Source: Arenicola marina
Taxonomy: Eukaryota > Annelida > Polychaeta > Arenicolidae
Length of the DNA stretch: 64,000 nt
Direction of reading: 5' to 3'
Assembly (NCBI GenBank): GCA_964019135.1
Contig: OZ025257.1
Coordinates: 19,309,971 to 19,373,970, forward strand
A program made the translations under genes and the position numbers. Positions within the stretch are counted from its first letter, which is position 1. Each line of letters starts with the position of its first letter. Below, piece by piece: positions 1-12,759 of this stretch. The notes under the pieces were generated by a model. It worked only from the letters and a program-made list of their open reading frames with translations, had not been told where the DNA came from and searched no databases.

Positions 1-236
1 ATGGATACATAGAGATGCGATTTTAGATCACATGTGTGGGCAGACATCCCGGTTGCTTACATCCAAGTGACATCATAGAGACGTACGAGCACATAAAATG
101 CATTATTGTACATATGATTTATTATTGGTTACAGCCTGCTTTCATCCATGACATTAAACGTGGTACTTTTAATAAGTCCAGCAGAATTAATCCTAAATGT
201 CTCGTATAGATTTTTTGCTATTTGTTGACGTGTTAG

Positions 237-533
237 TGGCGGATCCAAGAGGGTGGGGGGGGGGGAGGGTAGGTTTAAAACCCCCTCAAACAAGGGATGT
301 TATGGATTGTTACAGTCGATTTTTATTTCTATTACCCTTTTGAAGGAAGAACCTGTTTTCCATGCAAAATCGTTGACCCCCACCCGTCGTAAAACATTGG
401 TGAACTGGGTCATCCCCCCCCCTCCTCCCGGCCGCATATTCTCAGGGAGTAGGGAGATCCCCCCCGCCACCCTTGGCGAGTTTTCAGCGACTCCCTCCTC
501 CGCCCTCCTTTCAAATTCCTAGAACCGCCTCCG
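237..533. mobile_element. hAT-like non-autonomous element (candidate)
   Basis: The left end reads TGGCGGATCCAAG followed by a long G run. The right end is pyrimidine-rich and closes with CTAGAACCGCCTCCG, whose reverse complement shares GGCGG with the left end. The 8 bases outside each end, CGTGTTAG (229-236) and CGTGTGTG (534-541), match at 6 of 8 positions, as expected of a decayed 8-bp target duplication of the hAT superfamily. The interior codes for nothing recognisable. The short, imperfect ends keep this tentative. Confidence 0.35.
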
Positions 534-679
534 CGTGTGTGGCGCCATGTTGCCCTTTAGTTTTCCCATTTAAAGGGCATAACGCCGCCACATAATCTCC
601 CTTAGGGCGCAACAACTTGCGGTTAAAGCTGCTCATACAGCATTTTCCCTAATTTCCGACTTGTACGTATTGTCATATG

Positions 680-901
680 TATATTGAGTTATATGGCGGT
701 CACCCATTGCCAACTGTACATTGAGTTATATGGCGGTCACACATTGCCAACTGTACATTGAGTTATATGGCGGTCACACATTGCCAACTGTACATTGAGT
801 TATATAGTGGTCACACATTGCCAACTGTACATTGAGTTATATGGCGGTCACACATTGCCAACTGTACATTGAGTTATATGGCGGTCACACATTGCCAACA
901 G
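680..901. repeat. 37-bp minisatellite, six copies
   Basis: Six head-to-tail copies of a 37-bp unit containing ATTGAGTTATATGGCGGTCA start at 680, 717, 754, 791, 828 and 865. Copies differ by only one or a few bases, and the last one decays at its end. The low divergence suggests recent slippage or unequal exchange. The unit is not a multiple of three and shows no coding sense. Confidence 0.97.
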
Positions 902-1031
902 TTTTATGACGCAATACACTAGAACGCCACTTTTTTCGATTACATACAAATTTCCACCTGAAGGATTTATAAGGAATCTCACGGGAATATTTGTTGATTG
1001 ACTTGAGTCCTCGGTTTGCTACAACAATCTT

Positions 1032-1242
1032 CAGGGGCGGATCCAGGAAGCTGAAAAGGGGGGGGGGGGAGCCACCATTGAAACTTGCGACCCGGGGGAG
1101 GGGGGGGCGGTCCGAACAAAATTGCGCCCGGGGGGGTTTACCAATTTTTTGACGACCGGCCGGGGGGGTCAAATGAAAACTTGCGACCGGTGGGGGCACG
1201 CCGCCTCAGATCGCGTTCTTCCTCATCTTGTATCCGCCCTTG
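1032..1242. mobile_element. hAT-like poly-G element (candidate)
   Basis: The left end is CAGGGGCGGATCCAGG and the right end is CTTGTATCCGCCCTTG, whose reverse complement, CAAGGGCGGATACAAG, matches the left end well. The interior contains three G-rich tracts each next to a short AACTTGCGACC-like phrase. This form, a short terminal inverted repeat starting CAGGGGCGGATCC plus G runs, is familiar from non-autonomous hAT elements of marine invertebrates. A clear 8-bp target duplication is not seen directly at the ends; ACAATCTT before and ACAATGTT ten bases after are similar. Confidence 0.45.
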
Positions 1243-2334
1243 GTCCTTGTACACAATGTTCTAAAAGCCCGAGTCTCCTACTTTAGCTTATTCTCTGTGG
1301 GATTTCTCTTGTGTATATACGCACATACTTGGTGAAATAAATCAATTGATGGCTTGACTTCACGCACCCATCTTGTTGAATCACAATCAAACAAAAATAT
1401 TTCAAAAGTTTCCATATATGAAACACGTGAAACAATAAAAATGTGTTTTAAGGTTTTAGCGTTGCACAACAACCGATGATACAGCTGAATCCGTCAAACT
1501 GAAACCGTCATGGCTTTATATGACGGTTGATAGGCAGTTGCCAAACTGGTGGTCGTGAACCTCAGATTGCTTATTAACCCACATCATTAGCGGCGTCCTA
1601 ACACAATAAAGGCGGATTTCTCTTCCAAAGGGGCCGAGTGACGTCCCACTAATGAGGGGGCCATTGACAAGACGCCTAGCCTTATACTATTCCAGAAACA
1701 ATTGGCGCTGAGTAGCTCAGTCTCCACTCCCTAGAGGGCGTGCGAGAGAAAAGCGTCGGAGTCTCGGAGGTGAGGGCAGTCCGGTCCGAGACTTAACTTT
1801 GGCGCGTCCCCAGTGACACGGAGCCTCTTAGCTTCCAGCTCACACAACTGGCGCCCCCTATCGATCAAACGTCAAATACCAAGCATGGGGGACATCCCTA
1901 GTGATTTGCAGATAAATAGGTTGTTAGTTAGGCGCCGATGATAAGGCCTCGCGGTTCTAAATTGGAAGCAAATTGCATGTCATGCCCGCAGAATGACATG
2001 TTTAAAACATGAGTGATGCCGTCCTAGGCTGATAGGCAACCGGTGAGGGAGAGGGGGCCGGATGCGGACTGGGGCGGGGTGGTGGGGGGGGGGGTAGAAG
2101 GGGTAGGGGTAGGTGAACATCGAGGTGGAACGTTGGAGATGCGGCGCCATCAGCGAGCTATGCGTAAGGCGTCATAGACACACACGCCAGGCACCAAAAT
2201 GGCCGCCAGCATGAGGCTTTAATGCGTGAGAAAATTCGTCCGGTTTGTAGGGACCAAACTACATTTGCATCCGACGCAAGAGTACTACTAGAGCACGGCA
2301 AGTATGTTTATTTAAGTATGTTATGTTATGTTAT

Positions 2335-2643
2335 TGTAACCGGGTAGGTTCCGAGGCGGTATATTCCGGACAGTTCCGGACAGGTATCTGCCGCGTAGTG
2401 ATACACTCGCGCAGTGGTCCGCAGGTGTGGTGGTCCGCCGGCTTAAGTAGTCCCCTTACCCACAATCCCTAGCGATCCAGATAAAACCGCGCGGTTTGAA
2501 CTGTAGCGTCAGTTTGGCTGCGGTTTCTGGATCAGCGGGATATTAACGGACGACTTACGGTGGATCACCACAGGATCGATATTTACTTAGATTGCCGGGC
2601 CAGCGTTTTCAAGCACGTAAATAAACAACGGAAGTATATTACA
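2335..2643 (+). mobile_element. Possible solo LTR (fossil)
   Basis: The segment starts TGTAAC and ends ATTACA, giving the TG...CA ends and short inverted termini usual for long terminal repeats. It contains a TATA-like GATAAAAC near 2,480 and an AATAAA about 20 bases before the end, the order expected of an LTR. No internal retroelement genes are seen on either side, so it would be a solo LTR. No convincing target duplication was found at these ends, so the call is weak. Confidence 0.3.
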
Positions 2644-3929
2644 CCGGTGGTGGTTATTGTTCAGTGACAAACTGTACTTGGCCACATTATTTTAAGAGAA
2701 AATAATGGATTTCTTTTTATGATCAGTTCATGATCGTTGTTATATTAATAGCTATATTCTGTTTCGAATCTGAACTAAATTCTTTCTGATAATATAAACT
2801 CTTGCATAATTATATATCTGGTTCAAGACTTGCGTCAAGCCACAGTGTGATCTACATGGAACATTAGTCGAAGTACTAAGAAATACGTTCAGTAAAAAGT
2901 GTTCTACCATATTGGCAATAGAACTAATGGTCGAATATTAACGAGTACAATGCGGGGCATTAATATCTAATAAAGTTGCTTTGGTGTGGCTCTAGAAGTT
3001 CTATATATGAATCAGTGTGGTAAACCCTCTTGTGATTTGTGAACAAACAGGCCACCACAAATACATCATGTTTTTTTTCTTCAGAATGAGTAGTAACAAA
3101 AAAGGCACTTAACATTGCATCTATCTTGTTAGCGTCCCAAGAACACTTTCTGCAATACGGTATTACCATGATATCAGTCAACAGTGAAACCTTCTCAAGC
3201 GTGTGATAACTATTTGTGTTGCCAACGATCCCCGTCCCCCATTGCTAGACATACGTCTGCCTGGCCCGGCATGCCCTTTCCCCCTTTGGATCATAAGTCT
3301 GTCAGACGGCCTCTGTATTGGCGGCCATGATTTGTAGTTACTTTCCCTCACCCTTCCTTATGATATGGGGCGGAAGAAATGTTCACGGTTTATGCATTCC
3401 GTTCTCCTGTGCGACCCTTATATCGGCCGGGTTTTCCTTTCCATATATCTACCGCGTGGCATATGGAGTGCGTTGAAGCGCACTGGAAGCAAGTAGTTTT
3501 ACACCCTGTCGGCGTGCCAAGAATGTCTGAGGCCACCGGATTGTCCTCACCACTCAACCCACGTAGCTTCGTTGGTATCGATCCCCTTCCGCTTGCCACG
3601 AAAGGCGGAAATATTTGAAGAAGTGGTAACCCAAACATGTGGACTGTATACACATTGAATTCCACTCTACCGTTGGGTAATGTGGACCTTTAGCCATAAA
3701 ATCGGTGAGAAGGCCTAGGATATTATATTTTATTTCTTGAATTTATTTCACGGATAGGGACAATATCTACTTCCGCCGTGATGAATCGTAAGCCACTTAA
3801 AGTCGCTCGGACATTAAATGATAGGTCTTTTGGGATGTTTTGCCTAGTGCAATAAACACATTAAATCTGTTGCAACTGCTAATATTCCTCATCCACATGC
3901 GTAAGGTATTAACTGACGTTAGCGAATTA

Positions 3930-4016
3930 TTGCAAGCAATAATAATAAAAAATATCGGATATCGATAATAATGAATAATAAAATTAATTATGATAATATT
4001 ATTAATAAAAATACGG
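3930..4016. repeat. AT-rich, AAT-type low-complexity tract
   Basis: A run of AAT and ATT triplets with short ATCGATAT-like palindromes. It could be a degenerate microsatellite; no other function is visible. Confidence 0.65.
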
Positions 4017-4285
4017 CATTAATGGAACAATGAGGTTCCATTACCACCGACCCTCTGGGGGTACACGGCCAGCCCAATTTGCAAAGGGCAAAGGTGCAGA
4101 TCCTCCAGCCATAGATAGAACCTTCGGGGAGGAAAGGAAGAGAGGAATTGGAGGAGGAAGTCAGGCTCTGCAGTCGATCGCAGCGACACTGACCACTGTT
4201 GACAGATGATCTGCGTATTTGCACACAGGAATGGGCCCAGCCAACCCCGGTTGAGTCCGTCGTGCCGTAACAGTCAACAGGGATT

Positions 4286-4640
4286 CCTGTGTGTGTATCA
4301 GGGTTGGCTTGGGAGGGTGGAGTAGTGAGGTGGTTGTGGTAGTGGTGGTGGTGGTGATGTTGGTTGGGGATGGGCATCATAGAAGTAGGGGATGGGGATG
4401 CGCGGGTGGGGAGGGGTGGGGGGGTGGGGGCTGGGGATCGGTCGGTTGTGGCTGCGGGGAAGGCAAACAGACAGCCAATCAACCCCACATAAAAAGGGGA
4501 AGATTCTTCCCGATCTGCCGGGCTTGATGTCCTAGGACTCCCACAGCGCCTGCTTCCCCCCTCCCTTCCCCTCCCTCTCCCCTCCCCATCCCCCCTCTCC
4601 CTTTTCTCGCCCCTCTCCAGCGCAATGACAGTTGGGGGTG
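4286..4640. repeat. Strand-skewed G-rich then C-rich tract
   Basis: From 4,286 to about 4,445 the plus strand is rich in GGT and GGGG. From 4,546 to 4,620 it is almost pure pyrimidine. Long reading frames across this tract are low-complexity products of the base skew and are not annotated as genes. Confidence 0.7.
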
Positions 4641-5006
4641 GGGAGTGGGGGGAGGCTGGGGTGCAGTCCTGGTCCTGGCCTTTCGCTTCTTCTTCGCTGC
4701 AGGGAGGAAGGAACTCCATGGGAGTAAACAAACTCAGATTGAGCGGCTTCAGTCGTGGTCTAGCGCAGACGTCCCCTGGGTTAATTCCGCCGCTCTGCTG
4801 GAAGCCCAACCCCGGATGTCCCTGTCCTCTGGGGGACTGGGCTGGGATTGACTGCAGGTCCCCACGGTGGGATGGCGCCGCATAGACATGGCAATGACTC
4901 TAATGATTCCTTCCCCGCCGCCCCCAGCTGGCGTGTGGGTGTTCTTCGTCAGCGATATCCGGTAGTGGTGTCATCCTCTTGGGTATGTGTTTTTTTTTAC
5001 TTAATA

Positions 5007-6678
5007 CTCAATATAAAATGTTCTTATGTTTCCATTTTCCAGGTATTCTGGAAAAGTAAATTTTAAGATTAAACAAAAAAACATAATATGCAACTTAAGC
5101 GCGGTCGCTTATAGCACGAGGTACTATCAAATAAACCGATCCGGAGGGATATTTTTCCCCGAGTAAATTGGAATGGCTTTTGTTGCCTTTTCTTCTGGGA
5201 CCTCAATGTGGGGGCAACCGGTGCGTTTAAATGCCCACCATCGCCCCCTCCTCCCCAATCCGTGTCCAAGCAGGGTTGCGGTGCCTGATAATGGCTGATC
5301 CTCTCTTAGCCCAGGAGCCATCGAATTGCAATCTGTGATCAAGTGTAAATTTTACCTACAGCTAAGAACAACGTACATATCCAGCAAAGGACTTAGAATG
5401 AGTCCACATTGTATAAATAACTCGGCTAAAATTGAGGGGCCCCCCTCAAACACCGACTTGCACTTTGTGATAAAGCGTCTAATGTTACCAACATTTAAGA
5501 ACAAAGTAAATATCCAGAAAATGCGTCAATATCTTCATTTGCGTCAATCCTTTTCTTTAATTGTAAGATGTGATTTGTTGCAAACTTTAGTTATGCAATT
5601 TGTTCAATAATGTACCATGGGTATGCGGCTACTCTTGGCAATTACACTGAACAAACAGCCAAGCAATCAGTTCACTGGCGTACGTGTGGTTCACACTGAA
5701 ATAATAATGTGCCATTGCAAATCATAAGTGTATGCCATTACTACAACGTGTTGTAGTCTGGTATACAAAACGCTTCTTGTAATAGCTCAACTGGGACCGC
5801 GACGAAAGCTGCCAGTAAATAAAGAGAGTGCGCAAACAGTACGGAATTTCCTTTACTAGTCTTCATCTTTTTACCGGTTACTTACATCTGTTGGCAGTTG
5901 CTCCTCAACCTATAAAAAATATGTTATGTTGTAAAAACACACGCAATGCTTGTTCCGTGCCAATGACAGCCCATTACGCGTTCCCCCGCAAACATTTCTT
6001 CTTGGTGGTTCGGACATAATGGGCAGTGTCTGCCAGAAACGTTCCTTTAATTAGATTTCCGCCCGATCTTGGTGAGGCGTCTCTGAAGACGGTCATGGCA
6101 GTGACAGGGCCGCGACTCATGGGTTCCAGGCAGTCTGAGAGCTTTTGCACGCGGCACTCATGGAAGTCACGTGAACTTCTCCGTTGTCATTCTCGTGCGG
6201 TGCCCATTAGTGCTTTCAGACAAGCCCTGAAAATCATCTAGCGGTCGGTCCAAAAATGGGGCACTGTACCCTGGTAACGCCGTGGGCGTTTGAGTAAACA
6301 CTTCCATGCAACAAAGCTTGTCCCGGTTATACCATATCACTTTCCCCCCCCCGTGATGCTGAGCCCGATGCTAAAGTTGTACCAACAAAATAACAAGATT
6401 GGTTGTCATTTATAAATTAGAAGCCTGGTGGATTATCAGATTAGCACGATGGGTCGAAAGTTTGTTTTAGATAGACACAAAACTCTCCGCGTGACGTCAT
6501 CGTTGCCGTGGCCGTGGCGTCCCTCGGGATTGATTTCCTTGATAGTACCTAGTGCCATAAGCGACCGTGTTTAAGTTGCATATTATGTTTTGCATTTAAT
6601 CTACAGATTAAATTTACTTTGCTGGGAACAGCATTACAAACGTGAAAATGGAAACGTAAGAACATTTGTATATTGAGA
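5007..6678. mobile_element. Element with long inverted ends, array copy 1
   Basis: The left arm (5,007-5,330) is matched in inverted orientation by the right arm of the same element in other copies. In this copy the right arm is shortened and ends TATATTGAG near 6,677. The arms share blocks such as CATAATATGCAACTTAA and GTACTATCAA. The interior (5,330-6,480) is non-coding and holds a conserved stretch with TGCCAGAAACGTTCCTTTAATTAG. No transposase is present, so it would be non-autonomous. No target duplication is visible at the ends. Confidence 0.7.
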
Positions 6679-8070
6679 AGTCAAATGCTAGATGCGCTAT
6701 GGATGTTTGTTTATTTCCTATGTATTTATATGTATGTATGTTTATATATTATGTAACGGCCCGACCACTTATATTCCATTCAAAGAAACAAACGATGGCA
6801 TCAAACGGAGGAGCAAATGTCATACCATTATCAGACTGCTTGGCAGATATAGCGTATCATGAGTCAAGCAAATAAATGGTCCGGCTAATATAAAACTTGT
6901 CTTTTCTCTGCCTTCCTATTCTTTCTGTGCACGAATGATGGCGAATTAAATGGAAATTACCCCCAAACCAAAAGGCGTCGCCTAGCTTCTAAATACCAAT
7001 TAGGGAAAAATGCGCTTCTGTTGTCAAGAAACAATCATTAATTTGACTCTGAGCAGCGCAAAAAACCCGCACGCATACACGCAGATCTAGTGCAAAAAAA
7101 GATACCCAGTGACACATTTAACCCGAAAGCTTTCTACCTGAATTTGGCTCATTCCCTCCTAGACCGAAATTGCTGCTGTTAATACATCACGTTTTATCGC
7201 GACAGATGTCATTACCGCCAGAGAGGCAGGCATTACGCCGGCCGGTCTCTTGGTCGCCCAATCATGGACGGCTGTTGATGACGACAACGGCCAGCGGACG
7301 AGATGAAGAAGGATAGATGGATCGATATGTGAATTGGTATCTGATGAAACATTTCAGCACTTTTAGATGCAATGCACCAAGCATCACTTCGGAAGAATGT
7401 GAATATGAGCTGGGTAAAAATGAAGAAGAATAGTGTAACTTAAGTTGATGGACGTTATCATTCTGCTTGCAAATATGGTTAAACAAATTTATGTGAATGT
7501 CTTACGTGTTATTTTGTGCTTGATCATACATGCTCGCACAATTTGAATGTCTTGTTTCATCTGATCTTCAATTTTTATCAGATCTAGGATGTTACATGGA
7601 GGCGAATTGGGCCCTCGATAATGATAACCCAATTAGTTGCTGATCGTCCTGGTAAATTAAACAGACCAGAACATAGCGCTGTTACTAAGCAACGGAACGC
7701 GCAAGAGGCGCATCTAATAGTGACGCATAATAACGCAATCACGCTTATCTTATAGCACGCCGTGAAACGAAGCGAGCGAGAACTCCTTTAATGTTTCCTC
7801 TCCAAATTGGACGTGATCTCATGTCATTAAAATAAATGGGCGAATGATTTCATGGGCCCACCCATGTTTTGTCTATCCGTGAAAGTATCCTCTACCAGCG
7901 ATTCAATATCATAATTCAAGAGCGAAAGGGACACATTTATGGTGTTGGATGCGCGGAGCCAGTCGCTTGCAGGCATTTGGCGGAGGACTATTAAGCATTG
8001 GGAGAAGCAAATGAAGCGGCACTCACGGAGACATTAACGTATGGGGCTGCTAACTATGACCCGCAACCGG

Positions 8071-8080
8071 TATAAAAGGA
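8071..8080 (+). promoter_or_regulatory. TATA box candidate, copy 1
   Basis: TATAAAAGGA follows CCGCAACCGG. The same motif in the same context recurs in copies 3 and 4 and lies inside a block conserved on both sides. No gene downstream is recognised, so promoter function is inferred only from the motif and its retention. Confidence 0.4.
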
Positions 8081-9113
8081 CACACGGCGTTAATGAGCCA
8101 TATTTATAATTCCGACATAACAGGTGTCGCGAACGAGGCAGATACATAATTTTCAGCCATAGTATTATAAATGATGAATGTTACTTTTTTTATCTTTTAG
8201 CTCAGTCAATGTGGTGTTATTTTCAATCTTGTCCGCGTTTGCATTTTTGCATAGCTGACCGAGTTCTTAGCACAGCTGGAAATCCTTACTGGCGCAATCT
8301 ATTGTCGTATTACGTGTCTAAAGCTAAAAATAAAGTACCATGGTCTTGAATTGAACTACGTGTCATCTTGTATGTTTTTTTTCTACCTTAGACGTTGTGG
8401 AGCTTCTTTAAATGCCATCGTTCAAAACGATGGGAGGAGACTGTAGGACATTTAACAGTACACTGAACGTCGTGGTACAATAGACATGGGCTTTAGTCCT
8501 GCTCGGAATTCAAATCGGGTACTTTCTGGACATGTCATTCAAGTCATTATCACAGAGCTTGCCTCGGCCCGGTTTGGCGCATGCGTGATCAAGCGTGGTT
8601 TGAATGCCTGTGCTCACGTGACACCAAAAGCGCCAACTACGGCGCGTTCATATCAAGGTAATCACAAGGATATTTAAAGGCCCAAAGTGGTGTTTGTCTG
8701 GGTCATTCCTCCCATTAGCATAGAAAGAACAGGTAGTCAGTGACTCAAACGTGAACGTTCACGGATTTTAATAGATTTTCTTTGTCTTTATTGTCTTGGA
8801 TCATCTAAATGGTAGTTTATTCTGCCAAAGCAATGGTCAGTCCATCAGACTTCCAAAGTCACAGCTGTATATTCCATGTCCGGTCTGGGCTTTCCTGTGC
8901 CAGCAGCATAGCATGCAATTCATTACCAGTCTTCCTCCATACATCAATTTACCCCCCTGCATAACATAGCGAGGAATTTCGAATCTCTGGCAGGAGACTC
9001 TTGCTAATGGTAAATTTATAGCCCATAAGATATCAAACTATAAATATCCTCATGTCAACATGAAGAAAAACAGGATGAAAGGCGGATGTATCACGTGATA
9101 TACTGGTGTCATC

Positions 9114-9137
9114 AGGTCATGTGACAGGTCATGTGAC
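9114..9137. promoter_or_regulatory. Tandem AGGTCATGTGAC motif, copy 1
   Basis: AGGTCATGTGAC occurs twice without a gap, preceded 22 bases upstream by TCACGTGA. AGGTCA is the classic nuclear-receptor half site, here as a direct repeat with six bases between halves. The tandem is unchanged in copies 2 and 3. Function is inferred. Confidence 0.35.
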
Positions 9138-10856
9138 ATCGCTTCTCTGCAGGGCAACAGAGAAGAATTCCCGCTGACACAAGCCGCTCACTCAAACCGC
9201 AGACGGGGAATTGACTTTTAATTGACTAATAACCAGATTTAGCTGAATGCTGTTTGAGGCTGAGACCATTGACCGTGGCTTCATACGACAAAACTTGCAT
9301 CTGTGGTAATAAAATTGTGCCTCACGAGTGTTTTTAGGAGCGACATAAAATGAATCGCGGGGTCAAGCTCCGTGTCGACTGCTCAAATTAAGTGCAACTT
9401 GCCACAAGAGATATTTTTGTTCCCTTCTTTCCCTTTTGTCCATCACATGGTTTGTGACTTCATTATATGGCACACAGCCCCGCCCTTCCTGCTAGCCCTC
9501 ACCCCCCCAGCCTACCCGCTGCCTGTCGACCGCATCAAAAGGTCGGCATATACAAAGAGTACTACCTTGCCGCCACATATTGCGCTATCTATGAAGTAAT
9601 GCACTTACGCCTCTTCTTACCATCTTCTCCGGGCACTTTTATAACTGTCAATGGAGCGGTACATTGCAACCAACAGTCCCAACTTCGATGCTCGATCATG
9701 CAAGATCTCAAAATGTTGTCATTTGACTCCAGGTGCTTAGGCCCGGCTCAGTCCGTGCAAGGGAAAAAAAGTGGCTTAAAACACCAATCTAATCATTCAT
9801 TGCCATGTGTCATCTGCACCATATATGGATCTTCAGAAGTGACCAGCATAGTCTCTGTGCGCCAGAAACCAGAAACAGGATGCGAATAGATGCACGGGGC
9901 ACTGACGTTAATTGCCTCGTAAGACATGACATATTGGAGCGTTGCTCTCCCCATGTGCCTTTTCCATATGACATGATATATGTGAAACATGCTGGAAATC
10001 TGCGTGTACGTTGCAGACAAAGCATGTCTGATACGTAAGGTTTTGTGTTTTTTACTTGCAAGGAAAACTAAATTGGGCCCACGAGATCAGACTTCAGATA
10101 CCTTAAACGCATGATATATGTAAATGGAAGGTGAAGGGATAAGGAAGGCGAGGAGGGGGGGGGGGGGGTCATGGGTTGTATATAATGGGTACTTTGGGAA
10201 CATATCCAGAACATAGATGTGACGGTGCAAGTGCTGCTTTAGCCAGGCAGGAATGAAATACGTTATGGCACATAAGGATAATTAGATTATCTCCTAAACT
10301 TGTTTTTGTCTCTGGGGCACTTTTAACGATCCATGACGTGGGGGTAACCAAATATGAAGAGGCCACCGTTCCCTCTTGAATGTGAGACATACCGGGGACA
10401 GCCTCGGTGCATTAGTGACGCCCACGAAATGTTAAAGCCAGCCTGTAAACATTTTAATGAAAAATTCGTTATCTGCTATGTTATTTTGTCCAGCGAATTT
10501 AATTATTGAGGTATGGTTCTGCTGGTGTATAATGTCAGCATTAAGCTGCCAGCCTATTTAAATTTTCACACATAAAAGCTTCATTTTGACGAATAGCTTA
10601 GAGTCCAAATGAGATTTTTTTTCGCAGCTTTATTACCCATTATTATCATATCAGTATTTTTCCTGCTCATTGGAAATAAGGTTGTCCAACGCTTACGATT
10701 AACAAGACAGAAACGGTCGACATTTTCTCGAGATATTTTCCATTTATGCTCACTTGCATCCTTCCCCAACCCTCTCGTCACACAAAATGTGCATTATTCA
10801 GTCTTGCAGGAGTCTCGTTAGGAATGGTTCGGGGTGGCTTACAGTAAGTATGTGGT

Positions 10857-10922
10857 GCTTCGCATGGTGGAGATAGTTCTCCCGTCTGTGTATTCGTGAC
10901 AACAGCGTGGTTCGAAACACGT
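10857..10922 (+). mobile_element. tRNA-derived SINE-like head, copy 1
   Basis: The segment shows a decayed tRNA promoter pattern: an A-box-like GCATGGTGG, a CTCCCGTCTGTG arm and a B-box-like GTGGTTCGAAACAC. The better preserved version in copy 3 resembles tRNA-Asp. No poly-A tail or LINE-derived 3' part was identified. Confidence 0.4.
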
Positions 10923-11261
10923 GCTCATCGTCTATTTGTGAAGTAATAAAGCCAAGGTACAGCGGCTGGGCAACAAATGTAGCCAGGCTCTCGGCTTGAA
11001 ACAGGGAAGTGGCTACCTATATGATGTCTGGTTAAAGCTCCTGATAAATAATGGGACACGGGAACGGAGGTGTGCGTTGTCATGCGCCCGACATCAGACG
11101 GAAATGGAAACTGGGGTCATTTTCGGCTTCCTCCTTGAATGGCAATGTCACCATTATTGGTGGCACATTTACACACCAGTCAAAGCACATTCAATGTCGT
11201 CGGTGCCTGGCAAGGTATTTTTAACATAATGGTGTATCCGTCTCTGTTGTGGAGGCAAGAA

Positions 11262-11400
11262 TAATCTCTCGTTCTCTCGCTGTCTCTCCATGACACGCGG
11301 TCTCTTTCCCTCTCCCTGTCTCGTTCTCTCTCTCACTCTCTCTCCCTCGACCACTTCCTCTCTGGGTCTGTGTCTGTCTCGGCCTTCCTCTGCCACTGCC
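11262..11400. repeat. TC-rich microsatellite, copy 1
   Basis: An irregular run of CTCT, TCTC and CCTCT with interruptions such as GTCTGTGTCTGTC. Each of copies 1-4 has it at the same place in the unit, with different lengths. It also creates spurious reading frames on both strands. Confidence 0.9.
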
Positions 11401-12076
11401 TTCCCAATCCGCCCATCTTGTTCGTTATCGGAAGCGTGAGGTGGGAACCTTTTTTTCCCTTTAAGTACGTTTCGTATATGTATGTATATCATCATGAATG
11501 TAAAAACAATATAATGATCATACAACACATATCAGATAAAATAAAAGTAAAACATTCATTACACATAAATACTATACGAAGCTTGTCCTAATGTTAACCG
11601 TCGTGCCTTAATATTATGGATCACATAGCTGACAGTTTGTCAGAACAAGTTTTACAGGTGGATTTGAATCAAATGGAATTAAATAACAGGGTAAGTTACT
11701 GACGCAGCAAGAGTTTGCCGAAAGAAACTGTCTATTTTTATATATCTGTGCTTTTAAATGACAAAGAGTGGATATTTCGTGTACCACGTTGGAATTCAAC
11801 CGACCACCAGTTTGTTTCGACGTCACCACATTGTGGTTGCCAATATGAACAATAATCTTTCCGCAGGTTCACTTGTCAAGACCAAATTTGATGAACTGGT
11901 GTGATTGGCCGGCTCATATTTTCATGTGTTATTTGTAATAACATAGCACAAGTAGCACAAGTACTATGGGGTAAATTCTGAATTGATTTTCAACGAAAAA
12001 GCCACGAATAGACTACATCCCCTCGACATCCTTCTGATTCATATGTTCCTGGCTCAGATGGTTACGCGATGTCGGA

Positions 12077-12150
12077 TACATCTGGCCCATCTGGCATATT
12101 TTGCATATCTGGCACGTTTGGCACAAATGGCAAGTCTAACACATCTGGTG
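12077..12150. repeat. 9-bp minisatellite (CATCTGGCA type), copy 1
   Basis: Degenerate copies of CATCTGGCA, CATTTGGCA and CATATCTGGCA. The length varies between array copies. On the minus strand it reads as proline and aspartate repeats, but the frame is not kept between copies. Confidence 0.85.
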
Positions 12151-12759
12151 CATTACAATGATTCCCCCGAAACCCACCACGAAACACAAAAAAACAAAGT
12201 AGTCCAATCAAAGAAAAAACACAGTGCCAGAAAATTTAACTAGCGTCAAGTGTAGAGTTCACGCTGCACAAATGGCAGTTCCGGAAACTGCAGGGTTTGC
12301 CCTCGGTGTGGCAATTAGGTTTGTGACCCAATGTGACCGGAATACATCGGGTCTCGAAAGCGGGAGCCGGGAACTGGAATGGTAAGTGATGTTGCCTCAT
12401 TTCATTGGCCGAAAGTGCCCTCAAGCTGCCCTGCAACACGGCAAGGAAGCAAGGTCACGGGGGTTGCTCAAGGTCAGGTTCGCGATGCGTCGTGTTTAAT
12501 TCCGCGCTACCTGGCAGAACCAATGGATGCCGAATAAATGTCAAGTTCGCGCTTTGTGTCGTATGGACGATCATTATTATTGGCGAATATAAGTAAAGGA
12601 TAAATGTTGATAATATGATTAGGGGTAGCAAATGCTGGGCAGCTGCAAACTATACAATAACAACATTACAGCGGACGATCACTACTAAATAGGGTAACGT
12701 CCGCAGCATTGCCCACAGCCGGGCCCAAGAAGCGAAGCAGATATCCATACAATATAAGA

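Larger units (their letters stand above)
1..4879. other. Left flank outside the tandem array
   Basis: This stretch has no counterpart elsewhere in the window. Apart from the short elements listed separately (237-533, 680-901, 1,032-1,242, 2,335-2,643, 3,930-4,016, 4,286-4,640) I see nothing I can name. The gaps 1-236, 534-679, 1,243-2,334, 2,644-3,929 and 4,641-4,879 have only short reading frames with stops on all strands and no recognisable protein motif. G runs occur near 250 and 2,080. Confidence 0.7.

Noticed and set aside
680-901. Possible CRISPR array (37-bp repeats)
   Set aside because: The repeats are contiguous with no spacers, in a eukaryotic setting. It is a minisatellite.
1705-1740. 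tRNA A-box-like GAGTAGCTCAGT
   Set aside because: No B box or cloverleaf follows within 80 bases.
3988-4809. 273-codon open frame on the minus strand
   Set aside because: It is rich in proline, serine, glycine and histidine runs that follow the G-rich and C-rich base skew, shows no domain, and has overlapping open frames on the other strand.
12236-12439. Conserved minus-strand frame (FPFQFPAPAF-like), also in copies 2-4
   Set aside because: Both strands are open here and substitutions look evenly spread by eye; the plus strand offers an equally good exon-like reading before GTGAGT, so no coding call is justified.
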